Part shown: positions 51,918 through 60,647 of the stretch, in pieces
Layout of the letters: every line of letters starts with the position of its first letter
How positions within the stretch are numbered: position 1 is the first letter of the stretch
Source: Ewingella allii
GTDB lineage: Bacteria > Pseudomonadota > Gammaproteobacteria > Enterobacterales > Enterobacteriaceae
Reading direction: 5' to 3'
DNA: 64,000 nucleotides
Assembly (NCBI RefSeq): GCF_044430645.1
Contig: NZ_JAWUDN010000004.1
Location: 248,001-312,000, forward strand
Program-made: the position numbers and the translations under genes
The notes under the pieces: generated by a model
What the model was told of the DNA's origin: nothing
The model's input: only the letters and a program-made list of their open reading frames with translations
The model's database searches: none

Positions 51918-53285
51918 TCAGCGGGCGGTTAATTGCCCTGCGGCGGTTTGCGCTTTCTCCGCTTCTAACTGCGCGGCCTGATGCTCTTCTTTATACTTCA
52001 ACTTGTCCCAGGCGCGGAAGAACGGATAGTAAATCACCAGCGAAATCGCCAAATTCACCACCTGAATCACTGTGCCAGAAATATGCCCGCCGGTGGCCAG
52101 ATAGCCACTGATGAAGATTGGCGTCGTGAACGGTAGCGCAATCCCTACCGGCGGTGTCACCAGCCCGGTAGCCATTGCGGTATAGGTGACAATCACCAGA
52201 ATCACAGGAGTCAGAATAAACGGAATGGCGAAGTACGGGTTCATCACCAGCGGAATACCAAACACCATTGGCTCGCTAATATTAAACAGGCAGCCCGGCG
52301 CGGCAATTTTCCCCAGTTGTTTCATCTGCGCGCTGCGGGCGCGCAGCAGCATGAAGATAACCAGCCCCAGCAAGGCTCCGGTGCCGCCTGGCGCTATCCA
52401 TAAGTCGTAAAACTGCTGAGTAATAATGTGTGGAATAGGCTGGCCGTTCTGGAAGGCCGTCAGGTTTTCGGACATGTTCGACAGCCACACCGGCTGGATG
52501 AAGACCAGCACGATGGCATCACCGTGCAGCCCCACCATCCACAGCAAACCAATCAGTATCACCGAGAAAATCATCCCCGGCAGCGTACCGCCAATATGGT
52601 GCATCGGGATGCCGATAAGGGTGGCAATCATATTGTTGATGTTGCCGAACGGCGTGGCTTCAACCCCTAAACGCAGGGCCAGCACTACCGCCATAACGGC
52701 AAAGCCCGGGATCAGCGCCAAAAAGGATTTCGCCACCGCCGGTGGCACACCCGCAGGCATGTTGATCACCAGATTGCGGTCGTGGACGAAGCGATAAATT
52801 TCAGTCGAAAGTATGGCAATGACAATCGCCACAAACAGCCCCTGACTGCCGATGAAATTCATTGGCAGCACGCCTTTGATGATTTGCTCGGTCGCGCCAT
52901 TGAGTGGCTGGAACAGGGTGTTTTGCGGAATAGTCAGAATGAATGCCACCAGCGACACGGCGCCGGTAGTCAGCGGGTCCAACGTTTTATACTTCTCCGC
53001 CAGACGGTAGGCGATGCCGAAGCTGGAGATAATCGCCATGATGTCGTAGGTCGCTTTCACCGGGTAGAGCAGCTTTTCTCGCCAAGCCGCGCCGAACACC
53101 TCGCCCATCATGTTGGCGTAACTCGGAATAGGCAGGTAAGCAAAAATCAGGAAGAACGAGCCAATCAGCATAAATGGCATGTTCAAAATGATGCCGTCGC
53201 GCACCGACAGGACGTGCTTTTGCGAGGCTATCTTCAAAGCAAAAGGCAAAACATAACGTTCGAGCAGGACATTCGGTTTAGACAC
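51918..53285 (-). CDS. PTS lactose/cellobiose-family transporter subunit IIC
   Basis: This is an inner-membrane sugar permease of 455 residues with about ten hydrophobic segments. It belongs to the ChbC/CelB/LicC family: start LERYVLPFALKIASQKHV, LIPGFAVM, the substrate-binding NISEPMVFGIPLVMNP segment, and a charged C-terminal tail. Sequence similarity to E. coli ChbC is moderate, so the sugar (a beta-glucoside or diacetylchitobiose-like compound) is not determined. Translation starts at GTG with GGGGGTG upstream. It follows the IIA gene by 98 bases on the same strand. No IIB subunit or glycosidase gene accompanies it. Confidence 0.9.
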   Translation of the reverse strand: MSKPNVLLERYVLPFALKIASQKHVLSVRDGIILNMPFMLIGSFFLIFAYLPIPSYANMMGEVFGAAWREKLLYPVKATYDIMAIISSFGIAYRLAEKYKTLDPLTTGAVSLVAFILTIPQNTLFQPLNGATEQIIKGVLPMNFIGSQGLFVAIVIAILSTEIYRFVHDRNLVINMPAGVPPAVAKSFLALIPGFAVMAVVLALRLGVEATPFGNINNMIATLIGIPMHHIGGTLPGMIFSVILIGLLWMVGLHGDAIVLVFIQPVWLSNMSENLTAFQNGQPIPHIITQQFYDLWIAPGGTGALLGLVIFMLLRARSAQMKQLGKIAAPGCLFNISEPMVFGIPLVMNPYFAIPFILTPVILVIVTYTAMATGLVTPPVGIALPFTTPIFISGYLATGGHISGTVIQVVNLAISLVIYYPFFRAWDKLKYKEEHQAAQLEAEKAQTAAGQLTAR

Positions 53286-53383
53286 TACACACCCCCGAGC
53301 GGATTATTTCCGCATTATTATTTGTTAATGGCTATTTTTGTCAGTGCTTGGCTAGTTAAAACGATGTATTGCGTGAGGTCAGG

Positions 53384-53734
53384 CTAGCAATGGCTGGCCT
53401 GTAATGTGCCTACCGCGGTTGCAGGTGCTGGCGGTAAACGACGGTAAAGCTCAATCATATCAACGGCTAAATCCTGAATGACCATCGCATTCATCAAGTG
53501 GTCCTGCGCATGGACAGTGATCAGATTAACCGGGATTTTGCCGCAGCCTTCATCCAAACCAATAAGCTCAGTTTGCATGCCGTGGGCATGAGACACGGCC
53601 TGACGCGACTCGTCCATTGCCTGCTCTGCGGCAGGGAAATCACCACGGCGGGCGTGTTGTAACGCCATCATGGCATGGCTACGGGCGCTTCCTGCGTGAA
53701 CCAACAACTCCATGATTGTGTTTTCCAGATCCAT
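53384..53734 (-). CDS. PTS lactose/cellobiose-family subunit IIA
   Basis: This is a cytoplasmic phosphocarrier of 116 residues, with the phosphorylation site His75 in TVHAQDHLMNAM and the helical start ENTIMELLVHAGSARSHAMMAL of the family. It accepts phosphate from HPr and passes it to a IIB subunit. The start ATG has GAGG upstream. It is the first gene of the IIA-IIC pair; a LacI-type operator lies about 105 bases upstream. A C-terminal tail (PAPATAVGTLQASHC) is unlike the usual end. Confidence 0.92.
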   Translation of the reverse strand: MDLENTIMELLVHAGSARSHAMMALQHARRGDFPAAEQAMDESRQAVSHAHGMQTELIGLDEGCGKIPVNLITVHAQDHLMNAMVIQDLAVDMIELYRRLPPAPATAVGTLQASHC

Positions 53735-54096
53735 GCGTTTTTCCTCTACTTAAATCAGAGACAGTCATCGGTGGGATTGTCTGGTTTCAGGTCTCGTCGT
53801 CAGGAAGACAGACTACGATTTGCGCCTCATAAATAAAAAGAGAGCGCTCTCATTTTTGAATCAAAAAAAATCAGCTCGCGCAAAAATACCGACTTCAGCC
53901 CAGAAATAGAGTGACGGAAAACTGCGCAACTGATGAGTAGAGTTAAACCAAAGTGATCGGGAGTTGTAAATACCTCCCGACCATAGGATTTTTACATGAG
54001 GAATAAATAACGCTTAATTTCAGTGAGTTAGTGTGGTCGCGAACAGAAACTATTTTCCGTAAGTGAGATCTCAAGCAAATGTTGGTGCCGCATAAT
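53735..54096. other. 362-base region upstream of the PTS genes and downstream of barA
   Basis: No gene is seen. It holds the LacI-type operator at 53838-53853 and a possible barA end hairpin, TCGGGAG (53957-53963) with CTCCCGA (53974-53980), loop ten bases, no T run. A long AT-rich section between them likely contains the PTS promoter, but I could not assign its -10 and -35 with confidence. Confidence 0.5.
53838..53853. promoter_or_regulatory. LacI-family-type operator upstream of the PTS genes
   Basis: GAGAGCGCTCTC (53840-53851) is a perfect palindrome with central CG, embedded in A-rich left and T-rich right flanks. It agrees at 11 of 14 positions with TGGGAGCGCTCCCA, the operator of the cellulose regulator CelR (LacI family) of Thermobifida. 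A LacI-type repressor encoded elsewhere probably controls the IIA-IIC genes. Confidence 0.65.
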
Positions 54097-56844
54097 TTAC
54101 CGTTTCAGGTGCAGCTGCGCTTCGCGGGTCACATTTTCAATTTCGTCCAGCAGCTCGAACCATTCCGGCTCCAGGTCGCTCGCCGGGATGTTTTTACGCA
54201 GTTGCTGTTCAAGGTAAAAACAGAGCTGTTTCAAACGCGGCACGCCGCTGTAACTACAGCTGCCGTGCAGCTTATGGATCAGCGACAGGATGTCTTCGTC
54301 CGGTTGGCCCTGCGCTACGGCGTTCACCCGCTCAGTGACCTGCGGGAGAAAATCGACCAGCATTTGCAGCAGATCGCGCGCCAAATCCTCTTTGTTAGCA
54401 GACTGGCGCAGGGCCAGTTGCCAATCCAGCGTGCTCATCGGCATGCTGCCGCTCTGCTGATTCAGCGGGGATTCCTGCGGCGTCTGGTGGGAGTAATGGC
54501 GCGCCAGCACGCGTTTTAGCATGCTCTCATCAATAGGTTTCGCCAGATAATCGTCCATGCCCACCTTGAGCAGCTGTTCACGCTCGCCACTCAGCGAGTG
54601 GGCGGTGACGGCGACAATAGGCGTTTTTGCGTGGTGCGGCATCTGGTGAATGATTTCACTGGCGCGAATACCATCGATGTTTGGCATCTGAATATCCATC
54701 AGGATGATATCCAAATCGTTATTGCGCGCCATGTCGATGGCCTCTTCGCCGCTATGGCAGAGCAGGGTGGTTTCCACCAATTCTTCCAGCAGAGTCCCAA
54801 TCAGCTTAAGGTTCGCCGGGTTGTCGTCCACCGCCATGGCCGTCAGCGGCAGGCGGTCAGAACGCGCGCCGTCCACGTTCAGGAGTGGCGGGGAATAAGG
54901 CGTCGCAAGCAGCAGCGGCAGCAGGCGAATACTGGAGATAGGCTTGATTAAACAGGCTCGTACCCCACGATTTTTAAGGGACTCAGCATCCACCTGGAAT
55001 TCGCTCGGCAGTGCCAACATCAGCCTGTCAGTCATCTTTAACACTTTCTGCAGGCGCTCGTCGTAGTCAGAAAGTTGGTGGTCGAGTTTCACCGGAATGC
55101 TGCACAGCATCAGGTCGTAATAAGGGTCCGGCAGTGCTTGAATGGTCGTGCGATGCACCACGTCGAGCGGCGTAGATTGCAAGATTTCCAGCGTGGCTTT
55201 CGCCGCCGCTGGGTTGGCTTCCACATAGGCCAGGCGCTTACCTTCCAGACAGGACATGGAAAGCGGCGTGATGTGTCGGTTGTCATTCAACTCAAGGGTG
55301 ATGTGGAACCAGAAGGTCGATCCGCGATTAATTTGGCTGTAGAAGCTGATGTCGCCGCCCATCTCCTTGACCAGCCGCTGAGTGATAACCAGCCCCAGCC
55401 CGGTGCCGCCGTGGCGACGGGAAATACTGGCATCGGCCTGACGGAATGCCTGGAAGAGCTGCGACTGCTGGCGCTCAGATATTCCGATCCCTGTGTCATG
55501 GATTTGTACTTCCAGTTCCACTTGCAGATTGTTCTGCGAGCGAACTTCCACATTGATATCAATGTTGCCATTTTCGGTGAACTTGATGGCATTACCGAGT
55601 AAATTAGTGACAACTTGCTGCAAGCGCATTGGGTCGCCAAGGACACTTTCCGGCACGTTATTGTGCACATTGAGCGTCAGCTCTAGCCCTTTTTCATGGG
55701 CGGTGTGTGCCAGCAATACCACCACTTCATCCAGCATTTCACGCAGGGAGAACGGGATATGCTCCAACACCAGTTTGCCGGCTTCCAGTTTCGAGAAGTC
55801 GAGCACGTCGTTAATAATTGTCAGCAGGTTATTGGCAGAACGTTCAATGGTTTGCAGGTAATCGGCCTGCGTAGGCGACAGCGGCGTTTTCAGGGTCTGG
55901 CGAGTGAAGCCAATCACCCCGTTGAGCGGGGTACGCAGCTCGTGGGACATATTGGCAAGGAACTCGGACTTAATACGGGCAGCTTCCTGCGCACGCTTTT
56001 TCGCCAGATCCAGTTCCACGTTTTGGATCTCCATCTGCTCCAGCGTCTCTCGCAGATCCGAGGTGGCCTGATCGATGTTCTGTTGCACCTCTTCATGGTA
56101 GGCAGTCAGCGACATGGCCATCGAGTTAATGCCGTTTTTCAGCATGCTCAGCTCACCCAGCATGTTGCCTTCGACCCGGCTATCGAGCTGGCCGCGACGA
56201 ATACGGTCAACGGTATTGACCATGTTGCGAATTGGGCCAGTCACGTCGCGCATCAGGCGGTAAGCGAACAGCGTGGCGATACCCAGACAGAGCAGCAGCA
56301 ACATGGTGGAGACAAAGGCCTCCTGATACTGCTGTAGGCGAACAGAGCTGAGATCCAGATCAATGGCGATGTAGCCGAGAGTGCGCGCAGGCGAGGTGTG
56401 GAAGGCGTCGTCATCCGCCGCCGTGTGGTTTTCCGCCAAAATCGGCGTGCGCAAAATCAGTGAGTCTCCCATGCGTTTTTGGGTGAGTTCGCGCGGAATA
56501 TCGCTAACTGAAGCCACCTGCAACTTGTTGCCTTCGCGCAACGAGTTTGAGGTCGCAAAGAGTTTGTTCTGCCCGTCGAACACGCTGATGGCGCGAACAA
56601 TCTCTGAATGGTTGCGATGCAGTCGGCTGATTAAACGCGTTACCGGCTCTCGCTCACGGAAGGTCATGCCATATTCGCTGGCGACGGCCAAGGGCTCAAT
56701 AATGCTGGAACCGGAGTCCGTTAATTGCTTCTGCAACTCGTTATAACGATGCACCACAAAGAAGGTGCTGAGCAGCAAACCAATCATCAAAGTCGGTGCC
56801 AGAATTAAAATCATCATCCGTGCGCGAAGGCTATATTTGGTCAT
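54097..56844 (-). CDS. barA: Hybrid sensor histidine kinase BarA
   Basis: BarA activates UvrY and thereby the Csr small RNAs; acetate and formate are proposed signals. The 915-residue protein has TM1 near residues 10-30, a periplasmic region, TM2 near 170-190, then HAMP. HisKA has His301 (NMSHELRTPLNG), followed by HATPase, a receiver with Asp717 (LILMDIQMP) and a C-terminal Hpt domain with His857 (IHKLHGSC). I chose ATG 56842-56844 (MTKYSLRARMM) by alignment; an upstream in-frame start would run into the rlmD start region. It is divergent from rlmD with only 66 bases between starts, as in E. coli. Confidence 0.96.
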   Translation of the reverse strand: MTKYSLRARMMILILAPTLMIGLLLSTFFVVHRYNELQKQLTDSGSSIIEPLAVASEYGMTFREREPVTRLISRLHRNHSEIVRAISVFDGQNKLFATSNSLREGNKLQVASVSDIPRELTQKRMGDSLILRTPILAENHTAADDDAFHTSPARTLGYIAIDLDLSSVRLQQYQEAFVSTMLLLLCLGIATLFAYRLMRDVTGPIRNMVNTVDRIRRGQLDSRVEGNMLGELSMLKNGINSMAMSLTAYHEEVQQNIDQATSDLRETLEQMEIQNVELDLAKKRAQEAARIKSEFLANMSHELRTPLNGVIGFTRQTLKTPLSPTQADYLQTIERSANNLLTIINDVLDFSKLEAGKLVLEHIPFSLREMLDEVVVLLAHTAHEKGLELTLNVHNNVPESVLGDPMRLQQVVTNLLGNAIKFTENGNIDINVEVRSQNNLQVELEVQIHDTGIGISERQQSQLFQAFRQADASISRRHGGTGLGLVITQRLVKEMGGDISFYSQINRGSTFWFHITLELNDNRHITPLSMSCLEGKRLAYVEANPAAAKATLEILQSTPLDVVHRTTIQALPDPYYDLMLCSIPVKLDHQLSDYDERLQKVLKMTDRLMLALPSEFQVDAESLKNRGVRACLIKPISSIRLLPLLLATPYSPPLLNVDGARSDRLPLTAMAVDDNPANLKLIGTLLEELVETTLLCHSGEEAIDMARNNDLDIILMDIQMPNIDGIRASEIIHQMPHHAKTPIVAVTAHSLSGEREQLLKVGMDDYLAKPIDESMLKRVLARHYSHQTPQESPLNQQSGSMPMSTLDWQLALRQSANKEDLARDLLQMLVDFLPQVTERVNAVAQGQPDEDILSLIHKLHGSCSYSGVPRLKQLCFYLEQQLRKNIPASDLEPEWFELLDEIENVTREAQLHLKR

Positions 56845-56910
56845 GAGGTTCCAATGTGGGAGAATCAGCAGCTGAAAGACCTTAATTGACTCAGCGTGCA
56901 ATCAACAATA

Positions 56911-58284
56911 ATGGCCCAATTCTACTCTCCGAATCGTCGCGTGACGACCCGGCAAACAATAACTGTGACTGCCACCGACCTTGATGCATTTGGTCAGGGT
57001 GTGGCGCGCCACAATGGTAAGGCGATATTTATCAGCGGGTTGCTGCCCGGCGAACAGGCCGAGGTGACGCTCACCGAGGATAAACGCCAGTATGCCAAAG
57101 GGCGTGTAAAACGCCTGCTGACCACCAGCGAACAGCGCGTGAAACCGGCCTGCCCACATTTCACTACCTGCGGCGGCTGTCAGCAGCAACATGCTAGTGA
57201 AGTATTACAGCAACAGAGCAAATCTGCGGCCTTATTACGCCTTATTTCACGCGAAACGGGGGTAGAAGCGCAACCCCAGCCGGTGATCGCTGGCCCGCAA
57301 TATGGCTATCGTCGTCGCGCGCGACTGGGTTTACAGATTGCCGGAAGTGGGAAAGGCGGCGGGAAAGGCAAAAATAAAATGGCGTCTTCCTCATCTTCTT
57401 CTACGCTGGTGATGGGTTTTCGTCAGGAAGGCTCGAATGATCTGGTGGGGATAAATCGCTGTTCGGTGCTGCGCCCTGAGCTGGAACGTCTGTTGGTGCC
57501 TTTACAACACTGTCTTTCTCACCTCTCAGCGGCCCAACGTTTGGGGCATGTTGAACTGGTGCTGGCCGAAAATGGTCCATTAATCGTGTTGCGCCATCTC
57601 GATCCGCTGAAAGAGCAAGACCGCGCCAGCCTGTTGGCCTTTGGCGCTGAACACGGCGTGGCGGTATGGCTGGCGGCAGAAAGCGACAGTTTAGCGCTGC
57701 TGTGCGGTGAGCCGCCGTTCTATGAAATTGATGGCCTGACGCTGAAATTCAGCCCGCGTGATTTCATTCAGGTGAATGATGACGTCAACCAGCAAATGGT
57801 GGCACAGGCGATTGAATGGCTAGATCTCAATTCCGACGATCGCCTATTGGATTTATTCTGCGGCGTGGGTAATTTCACCCTGCCTTTAGCCAAGCGTGTA
57901 AAGCACGTCACTGGCGTAGAAGGTGTTGCCACGTTGGTGGCGAATGGGCAAGATAATGCCATTCGAAATAATTTGAACAATGCTGAATTCTTCCATGAAA
58001 ATCTGGAAGAGGATGTCAGCCAGCAACCTTGGGCGGCACAGGGCTTTAATAAAGTGCTGCTGGACCCTGCAAGGGCCGGTGCTGCTGGCGTTATGACACA
58101 TATTATTAAGCTGAATCCGCAGCGCGTGGTGTATGTCTCATGCAACCCCACGACTTTGGCGCGGGACAGCAAAATTTTGTTGGAGGCGGGTTATCGCTTA
58201 GCTCAGGTTCGCATGCTGGATATGTTCCCGCACACTGGGCATCTTGAGTCGATGGCTCTGTTTATCAACCCGTCTGTCGCCTGA
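56911..58284 (+). CDS. rlmD: 23S rRNA (uracil-1939-C5)-methyltransferase RlmD
   Basis: RlmD methylates U1939 of 23S rRNA using S-adenosylmethionine. The 457-residue protein has an N-terminal TRAM domain and a [4Fe-4S] site with Cys81, Cys87, Cys90 and probably Cys184. The SAM-binding DLFCGVGNFTLPLA and the catalytic Cys in VYVSCNPTTLARD follow. Compared with E. coli RlmD (433 residues) there is an insert at about 145-165 rich in Gly/Lys and then Ser. I chose ATG 56911 (MAQFYSPNRR), matching the family; an in-frame start five codons upstream is possible. relA follows after 27 bases. Confidence 0.95.
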   Translation: MAQFYSPNRRVTTRQTITVTATDLDAFGQGVARHNGKAIFISGLLPGEQAEVTLTEDKRQYAKGRVKRLLTTSEQRVKPACPHFTTCGGCQQQHASEVLQQQSKSAALLRLISRETGVEAQPQPVIAGPQYGYRRRARLGLQIAGSGKGGGKGKNKMASSSSSSTLVMGFRQEGSNDLVGINRCSVLRPELERLLVPLQHCLSHLSAAQRLGHVELVLAENGPLIVLRHLDPLKEQDRASLLAFGAEHGVAVWLAAESDSLALLCGEPPFYEIDGLTLKFSPRDFIQVNDDVNQQMVAQAIEWLDLNSDDRLLDLFCGVGNFTLPLAKRVKHVTGVEGVATLVANGQDNAIRNNLNNAEFFHENLEEDVSQQPWAAQGFNKVLLDPARAGAAGVMTHIIKLNPQRVVYVSCNPTTLARDSKILLEAGYRLAQVRMLDMFPHTGHLESMALFINPSVA

Positions 58285-58311
58285 ATGGCAGCAGAAATGT
58301 AGGGAGAGGGT

Positions 58312-60555
58312 ATGGTTGCGGTAAGAAGTGCACATTTGAACACGGCAGGCGAGTTTGCGCTCGACGACTGGATAACCAGTTTAGGCCTTTCTAGCCAGCA
58401 GTCATGTGAGCGTTTAGCCGAAACCTGGCGCTACTGCGAACAACAGACACAAGGCCATCCGGACGCCTCGCTGCTTTTATGGCGCGGGCTGGAGATGGTC
58501 GAGATCCTCTCTACCCTGAGCATGGACAACGACAGTATGCGCGCCGCGCTGCTGTTCCCCCTGGTTGATGTTGGCATTATCAATGAAGACACGCTGACCC
58601 AGCAGTTTGGCAAAAGCATCACCGATCTGGTGCATGGCGTGCGCGATATGGACGCCATCCGCCAGCTAAAAGCCACGCAAAACGACTCCATGGCCTCCGA
58701 GCAGGTGGATAACGTTCGCCGCATGCTGCTGGCGATGGTGGAAGATTTCCGCTGCGTGGTGCTCAAGCTTGCCGAACGTATCGCTCACCTGCGCGAAGTG
58801 AAAGACGCGCCGGAAGAAGAGCGCGTGTTGGCGGCGAAAGAGTGTACCAACATCTATGCGCCGCTGGCTAACCGTCTGGGCATCGGCCAGTTAAAATGGG
58901 AGCTGGAGGATTTCTGCTTCCGTTACCTGCATCCTGACGAATACAAAAGAATCGCCAAACTGCTGCACGAGCGTCGCATCGACCGTGAGCAGTATATTGA
59001 CGATTTTGTCTCCACCGTGCGCGGTGCGATGGCCGAAGAGGGCATCAAAGTTGATGTCTATGGTCGTCCGAAACACATCTACAGCATCTGGCGTAAGATG
59101 CAGAAAAAAGCGCTGTCATTTGACGAGCTATTTGACGTTCGCGCGGTGCGTATCGTGGTCGAGCGCCTGCAAGATTGCTATGCGGCGTTGGGTATCGTTC
59201 ACACCCATTTCCGCCATCTGCCTGACGAGTTTGATGACTACGTCGCCAACCCGAAACCTAACGGCTATCAGTCCATTCATACCGTGGTTCTCGGGCCGCG
59301 AGGCAAAACCCTTGAAGTGCAAATCCGTACCCGCCAGATGCATGAAGATGCCGAACTGGGCGTGGCCGCGCACTGGAAATACAAAGAGGGTACTGCCGTG
59401 GCCGGTGGCCGCAGCGGTGGCTACGAAGGCCGCATTGCATGGCTGCGTAAACTGATTGCGTGGCAGGAAGAGATGGCCGATTCGGGCGAAATGCTTGATG
59501 AAGTGCGCAGTCAGGTGTTCGACGATCGCGTCTACGTGTTCACCCCAAAAGGCGATGTCATTGACTTGCCGATGGGCTCCACGCCGCTCGACTTCGCCTA
59601 CCACATCCACAGCGATGTCGGTCACCGCTGTATCGGGGCTAAGATTGGCGGGCGCATCGTACCATTCACTTATCAGCTGCAAATGGGCGATCAGATTGAG
59701 ATCATCACCCAGAAGCACCCGAATCCAAGCCGCGACTGGCTGAACCCGAACCTCGGCTATGTCACCACCAGCCGTGGGCGGTCGAAGATCCACAACTGGT
59801 TCCGCAAGCAGGATCGCGACAAAAATATTATTGCCGGCAAACAGATCCTTGATGACGAGCTGGACAGGCTGGATATCAGCATCAAAGATGCCGAGAAACT
59901 GCTGCTGCCGCGCTACAACGTCAACTCGCTGGATGAAGTGCTGGCGGCCATCGGTAACGGTGATATTCGCCTGAACCAGATGGTTAACTTCCTGCAATCT
60001 CAGTTGAAAAAGCCGAGTGCGGAAGAGTTAGACAAAGAGGCGCTGCGCCAGTTGACGCAGAAAACCTCTGCGCCGCCGCCGCGTAGCACTGGCAAGGACA
60101 ATGGTCGCGTAGTGGTGGAAGGCGTGGGTAATCTGATGCACCACATCGCGCGCTGCTGCCAGCCGATTCCGGGCGATGAGATTGTGGGTTATATCACTCA
60201 GGGTCGTGGGATTTCGATTCACCGCGCCGACTGTGACCAGTTGGAAGACCTGCGCCAGAATGCGCCTGAGCGCGTGGTTGACGCCGTGTGGGGCGAAAGT
60301 TATTCCAGTGGTTACTCGCTGGTGGTCCGCGTGGTCGCCAATGACCGCAGCGGCCTGCTGCGCGACATCACCACCATTCTTGCCAACGAGAAGGTTAACG
60401 TGCTCGGCGTTGCCAGCCGTAGCGACACCAAGCAGCAGCTGGCGACTATCGATATGGACATCGAAATCTACAACCCGCAGGTGCTGGGGCGCGTGATTGC
60501 CAAGCTCAACCAACTGCCGGATGTGATTGACGCCAAACGCCTTCACGGCAACTAA
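58312..60555 (+). CDS. relA: (p)ppGpp synthetase RelA
   Basis: RelA makes (p)ppGpp on stalled ribosomes during amino-acid starvation. The 747-residue protein has a degenerate N-terminal hydrolase domain without the HD pair (FPLVDVGIIN), as is normal for RelA. The synthetase domain shows RKHIYSIWRKM and NGYQSIHT, then TGS (VYVFTPKGDVIDLPMGSTPLDFAY), the helical and zinc-finger regions and ACT (LVVRVVANDRSGLLRDIT). It follows rlmD closely and is followed by a terminator, then mazG. DksA, its partner in transcription control, is encoded at 22198-22653. Confidence 0.97.
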   Translation: MVAVRSAHLNTAGEFALDDWITSLGLSSQQSCERLAETWRYCEQQTQGHPDASLLLWRGLEMVEILSTLSMDNDSMRAALLFPLVDVGIINEDTLTQQFGKSITDLVHGVRDMDAIRQLKATQNDSMASEQVDNVRRMLLAMVEDFRCVVLKLAERIAHLREVKDAPEEERVLAAKECTNIYAPLANRLGIGQLKWELEDFCFRYLHPDEYKRIAKLLHERRIDREQYIDDFVSTVRGAMAEEGIKVDVYGRPKHIYSIWRKMQKKALSFDELFDVRAVRIVVERLQDCYAALGIVHTHFRHLPDEFDDYVANPKPNGYQSIHTVVLGPRGKTLEVQIRTRQMHEDAELGVAAHWKYKEGTAVAGGRSGGYEGRIAWLRKLIAWQEEMADSGEMLDEVRSQVFDDRVYVFTPKGDVIDLPMGSTPLDFAYHIHSDVGHRCIGAKIGGRIVPFTYQLQMGDQIEIITQKHPNPSRDWLNPNLGYVTTSRGRSKIHNWFRKQDRDKNIIAGKQILDDELDRLDISIKDAEKLLLPRYNVNSLDEVLAAIGNGDIRLNQMVNFLQSQLKKPSAEELDKEALRQLTQKTSAPPPRSTGKDNGRVVVEGVGNLMHHIARCCQPIPGDEIVGYITQGRGISIHRADCDQLEDLRQNAPERVVDAVWGESYSSGYSLVVRVVANDRSGLLRDITTILANEKVNVLGVASRSDTKQQLATIDMDIEIYNPQVLGRVIAKLNQLPDVIDAKRLHGN

Positions 60556-60569
60556 GCATTGTGATTTTA

Positions 60570-60597
60570 CAGGCCCGCTTGTCGGGCCTTTATTTTT
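60570..60597 (+). terminator. relA terminator
   Basis: AGGCCCG / CGGGCCT with a five-base loop, followed by TTATTTTT, lies 15 bases after the relA stop. Confidence 0.85.
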
Positions 60598-60647
60598 ACG
60601 GCTGGCGCTCAGACGCCCGTCGCCCAATAAGAAACGGATAGTCCGCC

